Shown: positions 58,377 to 64,000 of the stretch, piece by piece
How the letters are laid out: every line of letters starts with the position of its first letter
How positions within the stretch are numbered: the first letter of the stretch is position 1
Assembly (NCBI RefSeq): GCF_000682775.1
Contig: NZ_AWFI01000002.1
Coordinates: 40,331-104,330 of the forward strand
Source of the DNA: Hyphomonas sp. L-53-1-40
GTDB taxonomy: Bacteria; Pseudomonadota; Alphaproteobacteria; Caulobacterales; Hyphomonadaceae
Direction: 5' to 3'
DNA: 64,000 nt
The notes under the pieces: model-generated
What the model was told of the DNA's origin: nothing
The model's database searches: none
Seen by the model: the letters and a program-made list of their open reading frames with translations, nothing else
Translations under genes and position numbers: made by a program

Positions 58377-59675
58377 TAGCAGAGACCCTCCAGGTCGAGT
58401 ACATCCAACAAGGCCTCCCGGGCTTCTCGACTCTCACCTGCGAACAAGGGATCGGCCAGATCCGCAGGGGCCAAACGGTCCCGGTAAGTTCGTCGGACAA
58501 CCTCCTGCAATTCGTCGATGGTTTCCTCATCCATCAACACGCCCTGGTGACAGGCATCGATCTCATCATCGGTCATGACAACCCGAAGCCTGAGACAGGC
58601 TGGACCGCACGTCGGCGTAGATAACCTTCCCGATTGGTCCATTGCTTTCGACAAGGCGTTCGCAATAGGCGCGCGTCGATTCAGTATTTTCCGTTTCTGT
58701 AGGCGCGACCAGCACGAGGCGATCTTCTTCGGGCATCTTCAAGAGCTGAGAATTGAATAGATAGGCGCGAATGGCGTCCTCAATGGGTACTTCTGCAAGT
58801 GGAACCATCACGGGCTTGAAGTCAAACAGGCCGGAAGACGCGCGTCGAATAGCATCCAGCACGCCATTTCTGTCCTCGAATGCAAGTTCATGGAAGAACA
58901 GTGTATCCAACGCACCGACCGATACGACATCATTGTGGAACGCTCCGGCGTCGATTGCCGCACGGGACTGCCGAATGAAGACACAACGATTGGACTGGAG
59001 CCCGTGCCCACGGGCGACCGATTCACTCGCCAACTTTGACTGACGCGATGGGAACCCGATCGTACTTTCACCTGCTTCGCGGCCATAGACGAAAAGTTCT
59101 ACCCCCTCTTCCCCATGAGACGAACATAGGCGGACATGGTTGGCTGCGCCTTCATCCGAAAAATCTGGATGCATGGGAAGCGCACCATGGACCGCAAACT
59201 TCTCATCATTTGAAAAGATCGAGATCAGACTCGCGGTCGTGTCCGGATGTTCCTGCGCGCGGTGCAGCATGGTCGACAAGTTCGCCGTCGTCAGATGCAA
59301 TCGGCCGTCTCTCGTATCTGCTGAAGGCGAGACAGTTGCGGCATTGGCGGTCCACATGCTCGAGGCTGAATACGCTGCCTTCAGCAGTCCGGGCGCCGTT
59401 TTCGCAGCCGCTTCAATGATCTGAGCATCCGTTCCTCCGAAGCCCGCCGAGACGAGAAGATCAAAGTTCGGCCGTGGCAGAGGCGGAAGCACACCCTGAA
59501 CAAGACCGTGTGCGATCAGCATCCGCATCTTTTCCAGACCCTGCAAGGCGGCCTCTCGCGGATTGGCTATATCCCCCGCATTCGCCGCGCTCGCAAGATT
59601 TCCGTCAGACAGACCTCCGTAATTATGACTGGGTCCGATCAGTCCGTCGAAGTTTACTTCGTGCGCCACGCTCAC
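58376..59675 (-). pseudogene. astB: N-succinylarginine dihydrolase, frameshifted
   Basis: The first frame (59675, GTG, to 58566) gives 369 residues that match AstB from the start (VNFDGLIGPSHNYGGLS), including Glu175 in SDEGAANH and His247 in AFHNDVV. After VIYADVR (Arg357) the frame leaves the family and stops. The missing C-terminus, beginning GPACLRLRVVMTDDE with the catalytic Cys (codon 58595-58597), continues in another frame to 58376. The conserved ESMRNGG-like piece between them is absent, so a deletion of about 20-23 bp at about 58607 is likely. No intact product is expected. Confidence 0.85.
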
Positions 59676-59691
59676 AATCCTTCGTTCTGTT

Positions 59692-61146
59692 CTACTTTGG
59701 GAAACCTTGCGCGGTCATCCGCGTGGCAGTCTGAGATACCTGGCTGGCTTGTGGCCAGGCACTGTAATCTGCAGCATAGTAGGCACCTGGACGGAAGTTT
59801 CCTGAGAGACCGGGCCCACCAAAAGGCATCGCGCCGCTGGCACCGGCAGTCGGGCGATTCCGATTGAGTATACCTGCCCGCATTTCCGAATGCGCCTGGA
59901 TCCACAGCGCATCATCGTCGCTGATTAATCCGCCTGACAGGCCGTAGCGTGTTGCATTTGCACGTTCCAGAGCACTATTGAAGTCGGGTACACGAATAAT
60001 CTGCATCAATGGACCAAACAATTCTTCATCCGGGATGTCCGTGGCATTCGTGACGTCAATCACACCTGCAGTCACAAAACCGCCGCCCCGATCCATCCGT
60101 TTCAGGCGGCGCAGACTTTTCCCGCCTTTCTTGGACAGCATCATCTGGAATTCGACTGCGTTTGTGGCGGCTTGCTCGGAAACCAGCGGCCCCATGAAGA
60201 TATCGTCTTCATCCCACGCGCCGATTTTTAATCCTTTTGCGCGGGCTACAATGGCCTCAATCACAGCGTCCCCGAACGCCCCTTCCGGCAAGATCACCCG
60301 GCGCGCACAGGAACACCGCTGTCCAGTCGTAAGAAAAGCAGACTGAGCCGCGATGTCAGCGGCGGCGTCCACGTCTGCGGGGTCCCATATGATCAAGGGA
60401 TTATTCCCACCCATCTCAAGCGCAAGAATGACTTCAGGGCGACCCGCAAAATGTTTGTGAAAGAACACGCCCGTATTGGCAGAACCCGTAAACAACAATC
60501 CGTCGATATCAGCGTTCAACAACGCTCCGCCCGTCTCACGATCACCCTGAACTATGTTTAGTACGCCAGCGGGCAGTCCTGCCGCAGCAAATGCATCCGC
60601 CATGATCGCAGCGACGCTGGGAGCAAGTTCGGAAGGTTTGAATACGCAAGTGTTGCCGGCCAAAAGCGCGGGCACAATATGTCCATTCGGTAAATGTCCG
60701 GGAAAATTGAATGGACCGTATACTGCCATAACCCCGTGCGCACGGTGAGTCAGGTGCATGGAACCAAATGCAGCTTCCTGGACCTTCCCGCCTGCGCGCT
60801 CCACTTGAGCTGCGATCGAAACAGCTACCTTGGCTTTCATGGTCGCTGCTTCACCCCGTGATTCCCAGAGGGCCTTGCCCATATCCCTGCTGATGGCCTC
60901 GGCAATTGCATCAGTGCGCGCGCCGATCTCATCCGCATATGCCTCGAGGATTGCTGTGCGCTCGCTTTGCGGCATTCTAGACCATCCTTGAAAAGCGCGA
61001 CGTGCGCTTTCTACGGCATCATTTACCTCACCGGTCGTCGCGGAAGCGCCTTCCCAAACCACATCACCCGTTGCTGGACAGTGATTCTGGACAGCATCTC
61101 CGCTTCCACTCCTCCAGCTCCCGTCAATCCAGACGGCGTCGTTCAT
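59692..61146 (-). CDS. astD: Succinylglutamate-semialdehyde dehydrogenase
   Basis: 484 residues from ATG 61146, favoured over GTG 61149 because GAGGAG is better spaced. Aldehyde dehydrogenase fold: VYGPFNFPGHLPNGHI, GSANTGVFFHKHFAG, ALEMGGNNPLIIWD (general-base Glu) and the catalytic Cys in TTGQRCSCARR. Fourth step of arginine degradation by the AST pathway. Between astA and astB. Confidence 0.94.
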   Translation of the reverse strand: MNDAVWIDGSWRSGSGDAVQNHCPATGDVVWEGASATTGEVNDAVESARRAFQGWSRMPQSERTAILEAYADEIGARTDAIAEAISRDMGKALWESRGEAATMKAKVAVSIAAQVERAGGKVQEAAFGSMHLTHRAHGVMAVYGPFNFPGHLPNGHIVPALLAGNTCVFKPSELAPSVAAIMADAFAAAGLPAGVLNIVQGDRETGGALLNADIDGLLFTGSANTGVFFHKHFAGRPEVILALEMGGNNPLIIWDPADVDAAADIAAQSAFLTTGQRCSCARRVILPEGAFGDAVIEAIVARAKGLKIGAWDEDDIFMGPLVSEQAATNAVEFQMMLSKKGGKSLRRLKRMDRGGGFVTAGVIDVTNATDIPDEELFGPLMQIIRVPDFNSALERANATRYGLSGGLISDDDALWIQAHSEMRAGILNRNRPTAGASGAMPFGGPGLSGNFRPGAYYAADYSAWPQASQVSQTATRMTAQGFPK

Positions 61147-61148
61147 CA

Positions 61149-62186
61149 CTAACTCCTCACCCAGATTCGGGTTCTTGCTCCAGGCTTGATCTGAAGCTTT
61201 TCAAAAGTGTCTGCAGTCGTGACCGCAGTCTGATCGTCGCGCATTGCAATGGCAGCCTGGCACACGCGAAAGTCGGGCAACTCGTCGGTCGAAACCAGTC
61301 CTTGCTTGAATTCTGGTGCCCCTGCATCATTTGACACCTCCAGACGCACCTCCTGGCTCTCACGTATCGTCCGCAAGTGTCGCTTCTGCGTGGCGACCAA
61401 TGGTCCACCATCAAATATGTCTACGGTGCGGTCGAATTCGAAGCCTTCCCACTGCAAGAGCTTGTACGCACCTACGCCTTCAGAATGGCACCGCCCAATT
61501 ACCTCACGTGCCTCTGGCGGCAACAGGTCCACGTAAATTGGGTACTTCGGCATCAAGTCACAGATAAACTGATTGTCCGTGGTCGCAGACAAGCGGTCGG
61601 CTTCATCAAAGTCCATACGAAAGAAATGACGACCAAGGCACTCCCAGAAAGGCGAAACACCATTCGGATCAATCACGCCGCGGAGTTCCGCGAGCACATT
61701 GGTCCCGAAACGCGTGGGGTCGGTTGCCATCAACAAATAGCGTGATTGCGCAGCAAGACGACCTGCCCCACCCCCGCGATGGTTTGCTTTCAGGAACAGT
61801 GTGCCAACTTCCGTATACCCAACATATTCATTTGTCAGCACCAGCGCATCCATATCGAACCGCATGTTGCCAGCGGCTTGGCTGGCCTGAGACAGTGTGA
61901 TGATCCGATAGTTGAAAAAAGGCTGGTCAATTCCTGTCCCGGCTTTCACGGCTGAACATCCAACCACCTCACCCGTGCCGGCATCCTCCATCATCAGGAG
62001 GTACTTTCCGTACTCGATCCGATCCAGACGCCCCGCAAACGCCTTCTCGGACTTTGAGAGTCTCTTTTTCAGAATACTCTCGTCGACTGGTAGGCTGGTA
62101 AACCCTGGGCCTGACAGTTCAGCGAGTTCCATCAGAGCTGGCAGATCGTCCAGCTTCGACGGGCGCATGACATAGGGTGTAGACAT
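61149..62186 (-). CDS. astA: Arginine N-succinyltransferase
   Basis: 345 residues from ATG 62186, one base after the stop of the M20 gene. Acyltransferase that starts the AST pathway by succinylating arginine. YVMRPSKLDDLPALMELA, GTLFLKANHRGGGAGRLAAQSRYL, VLAELRGVIDPNGVSPFWECLGRHFF and CHSEGVGAYKLLQWEGF are the family blocks. Stop (TAG) adjoins the astD start. Confidence 0.95.
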   Translation of the reverse strand: MSTPYVMRPSKLDDLPALMELAELSGPGFTSLPVDESILKKRLSKSEKAFAGRLDRIEYGKYLLMMEDAGTGEVVGCSAVKAGTGIDQPFFNYRIITLSQASQAAGNMRFDMDALVLTNEYVGYTEVGTLFLKANHRGGGAGRLAAQSRYLLMATDPTRFGTNVLAELRGVIDPNGVSPFWECLGRHFFRMDFDEADRLSATTDNQFICDLMPKYPIYVDLLPPEAREVIGRCHSEGVGAYKLLQWEGFEFDRTVDIFDGGPLVATQKRHLRTIRESQEVRLEVSNDAGAPEFKQGLVSTDELPDFRVCQAAIAMRDDQTAVTTADTFEKLQIKPGARTRIWVRS

Positions 62187-62187
62187 T

Positions 62188-63447
62188 TTACTGACCCATG
62201 AGTGATTTGATCCGCCGTGCATCCAGGCGACCATCTGCGAGTCGATTTAACAAAAGCGCTGAAAGCGTCGCCCGCTCAGCAAAACTATCCGTCACGACAT
62301 ATTCTTCATTGGAATGAATGCGGCCACCGCGAACGCCCAGAGTATCGACATTCGGGACACCTGCAGCAAAGATATTGTTGCCTTCGCACACGCCGCCCGT
62401 GTCCACAAATTCCAATTCGAGGCCGATTGCCTGCCCGGTCGCATGTACCGCATCGAACAGAGCCTGCTGCGCGGCATTTCTGGGTTTTGGAGGACGGTAA
62501 AAGCCCCCGTGAAGATGACCGCTGATGCCATCGCGCGCGATCGCACGTTCAAACAGCCTGCGGACTTCAGACGTCGCCCACTCAGCACTCTCTGCATCCG
62601 GCGCGCGCGCGCCAAACCGAACGACTGCGAGATTCGGCACGATGTTGACGGCGGACCCACCGTCGATTGAGCCGACATTCAGGGTAACACCATCGCGGCT
62701 GCCATTCATCGCTTCCAGTCCGAGGACCAGTTCGGCGGCCGCCTCTATCGCACTGCGCCCCTCTTCTTTCGCTCGGCCAGCATGCGCCGCTTTGCCGTGC
62801 AGCACGACGTCGAAAACAGCCGAGCCTTTGCGGCCACCCGACATGGCACCGGTCTCCATTGCTGGTTCATACGTCATACCGATCATCGCACCGGACTTGG
62901 CAGCACGGGTCAAATATTCGGCACTCGCAAAATTCCCGATTTCTTCATCCGGCGTGAGGACGATTTTATATCCCAGCCGGTCTCGCAAAGCTCCTGCTTC
63001 AAACGCTTTCAGCGCTTCCAACATCACGCACAGGCCACCCTTCATGTCGGCCATGCCGGGGCCGTTAAGGCGCCCGTCCCCCAAATCGGTCACACCCTCG
63101 AAAGTGCCTTCCGGAAACACCGTATCATAATGCCCGGACATAATGACCTGTATGTCAGCCTCTGGCCGAGCCGTGACTTCGATGACAGGTCCTGTCAGTT
63201 GAATTTCAGTCTTGCCGCTAGCGGCAACGGCTTCGAAACCCTCCGTTTCGATGACATCGATGTCGGTCTGCAGCTCTGAGAATGCTCCGGCAAGAACAGG
63301 CGCAAAGCTTTTAAGGCCCACTGTATTCCAGCTACCCGTGTTGATGTCAGACCAGCTACAGGTGCGCTGCACCATGTCGTTGCTCGCGCTATTGAGACGC
63401 TCGCGCGCGGCTTCATCTTCGCGGCTGAGTGATTGCAATGTATCCAT
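62188..63447 (-). CDS. M20 family metallohydrolase heading the AST operon
   Basis: 419 residues, glutamate-carboxypeptidase type. Metal and catalytic residues in order: SGHYDTVFPEG (His, Asp), NGPGMADMKGG (Asp), LTPDEEIGNF (Glu pair), YEPAMETGA (Glu), and GGRIHSNEEYV (last His). A dimerisation insert lies at ~190-300. Being first in the ast operon, and with no astE in the window, it may remove succinate from succinylglutamate; that role is inference. No signal peptide. Confidence 0.88.
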   Translation of the reverse strand: MDTLQSLSREDEAARERLNSASNDMVQRTCSWSDINTGSWNTVGLKSFAPVLAGAFSELQTDIDVIETEGFEAVAASGKTEIQLTGPVIEVTARPEADIQVIMSGHYDTVFPEGTFEGVTDLGDGRLNGPGMADMKGGLCVMLEALKAFEAGALRDRLGYKIVLTPDEEIGNFASAEYLTRAAKSGAMIGMTYEPAMETGAMSGGRKGSAVFDVVLHGKAAHAGRAKEEGRSAIEAAAELVLGLEAMNGSRDGVTLNVGSIDGGSAVNIVPNLAVVRFGARAPDAESAEWATSEVRRLFERAIARDGISGHLHGGFYRPPKPRNAAQQALFDAVHATGQAIGLELEFVDTGGVCEGNNIFAAGVPNVDTLGVRGGRIHSNEEYVVTDSFAERATLSALLLNRLADGRLDARRIKSLMGQ

Positions 63448-63503
63448 GGTCTCTTGGTTTCACAGGAAACTAGACCGGGCAAGTGGGATCAGCACGGCCC
63501 CAT

Positions 63504-63536
63504 ACAAAAACGGCCCGGCAGATATCTGCCGGGCCG
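63504..63536 (-). terminator. Rho-independent terminator of the OmpA-family gene
   Basis: A perfect 26-bp palindrome at 63511-63536 (CGGCCCGGCAGAT and its complement), followed on the minus strand by five T (63506-63510). 22 bp past the OmpA-family stop and 57 bp before the M20 gene start. Confidence 0.88.
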
Positions 63537-63558
63537 CTCGATGAAAGTGCTTCAGTGA

Positions 63559-64000
63559 CTACTGAACAGTGATCACAACTTCCGAACGACGGTTCAGAGG
63601 CTCCCCCCCACCATCGCGAGTCGCTTTTGCGAGATCTGTTTCGCCCTTGGCTTCTTCGGTGATGATCGACGAATCGATACCACGGGAAGCGAGCGCACTT
63701 GCCACGATGTCAGCACGGCGCTGGGACAGGCGCTGGTTGTATGCGCTTGCACCGGACGTATCCGTGTGACCTGCGATCGAAACAGTGTTCGGTGCACAAC
63801 CGGCTTCGCCATTAATGTTAGCGACCGCTTGGTCGATAACGGCAGCCGCCTGGCTCGTCAGATCCGCACGATCCCACTCGAAATACACCACGAATTCCTG
63901 GTTGAGGCTGGAGCACACAACTTCAGGGGCATCCGTCGTCGTCGTCGGTGGTGGCGGCGGTGGCGGAGGCGGTGGTGGAGGTGGTGGTGGTGGAGGTGGT
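63559..64000 (-). CDS. OmpA family protein, C-terminal part (5' end outside window)
   Basis: About 147 codons visible, open to the window edge. From the edge: 18 consecutive prolines, a TTTT turn, DAPEVVCSSLNQEF, then the OmpA_C peptidoglycan-binding domain with VYFEWDRADLTSQA, SIAGHTDTSGASAYNQRLSQRRA (Asp and Arg that bind diaminopimelate) and EPLNRRSEVVITV. A Cys pair (VVCSS; EAGCAP) may form a disulfide. The N-terminal part, probably a beta barrel, lies beyond 64000. The internal GTG at 63918 is not the start. Confidence 0.9.
   Translation of the reverse strand, partial: PPPPPPPPPPPPPPPPPPTTTTDAPEVVCSSLNQEFVVYFEWDRADLTSQAAAVIDQAVANINGEAGCAPNTVSIAGHTDTSGASAYNQRLSQRRADIVASALASRGIDSSIITEEAKGETDLAKATRDGGGEPLNRRSEVVITVQ

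Noticed and set aside
58376..58654. Independent 92-residue gene downstream of astB
   Set aside because: From residue 17 it is the C-terminal end of AstB including the catalytic Cys; the first 16 residues are astB sequence in the wrong frame. Treated as part of the broken astB.
63918..63918. GTG at 63918 as start of a short OmpA-domain protein
   Set aside because: The frame is open upstream through a proline-rich linker to the window edge, so it is an internal codon of a larger protein.

Overview
The window is chromosomal DNA of an alphaproteobacterium, most likely order Caulobacterales (Hyphomonadaceae or Maricaulaceae type). The basis is gene content and order: LpxI instead of LpxH, pyruvate dehydrogenase E1-beta with its own lipoyl domain, a DUF5076 gene inside the pdh operon, sdhE-mfd divergent from recG, rlpA-dac-tmk-holB-tatD, and a protein resembling Caulobacter PopA. 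Genes are densely packed with many ATGA/TGATG stop-start overlaps. I see no phage, insertion sequence, CRISPR or rRNA. The genus call is inference.

Layout. 1-11863 (+): envelope operon pyrH(partial)-frr-uppS-cdsA-dxr-rseP-bamA-ompH-lpxD-lpxA-lpxI-lpxB, which runs from nucleotide and ribosome recycling genes through isoprenoid and phospholipid precursors to outer-membrane assembly and lipid A; fabZ, usually between lpxD and lpxA, is missing. 11854-16531 (-): flavoprotein oxidoreductase, rlmJ, an M28 lipoprotein peptidase and a pirin. 16583-20278 (+): UDG-family protein, alpha/beta hydrolase lipoprotein, clpP, clpX. 20526-22326 (-): glnB-glnA. 22697-24949 (+): histidine phosphatase, NAD(P)HX repair enzyme, tRNA-Leu. 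24950-26943: enoyl-CoA hydratase-like gene convergent with a CaiB-type CoA-transferase, then tRNA-Ser. 27366-33076 (+): rlpA, D,D-carboxypeptidase, tmk, holB, tatD, MBL hydrolase.

33289-44760 (-): in transcription order rpmF, eno, ftsB-like, pdhA, pdhB, DUF5076, pdhC, a small lipoprotein, lpdA, an NRAMP-fold transporter, pxpA, pxpB, pxpC. The pyruvate dehydrogenase genes run directly into a 5-oxoproline utilisation cluster. 44889-47437 (-): M19 dipeptidase lipoprotein and an AMACR-like racemase. 47554-48813 (+): the PopA-like c-di-GMP effector candidate, convergent with mfd. 48810-54712: mfd and sdhE (-), recG (+). 54678-57741: DUF502 membrane protein (-), then phosphotransferase, DUF6285 and a DUF3089-like protein (+). 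57738-63447 (-): arginine succinyltransferase (AST) operon M20 hydrolase-astA-astD-astB-maiA-like, in which astB is frameshifted. 63559-64000 (-): C-terminal part of an OmpA-family protein that continues past the window edge.

Most of the window is core metabolism. The observations most worth following are: the PopA-like protein (intact c-di-GMP inhibitory-site motif, destroyed GGDEF active site, a CtrA-like box upstream, and clpXP elsewhere in the window); the astB lesion that puts the catalytic cysteine out of frame; the NRAMP-like transporter without the metal-binding DPGN motif inside the pxp operon; and a lipoprotein gene embedded between E2 and E3 of pyruvate dehydrogenase.
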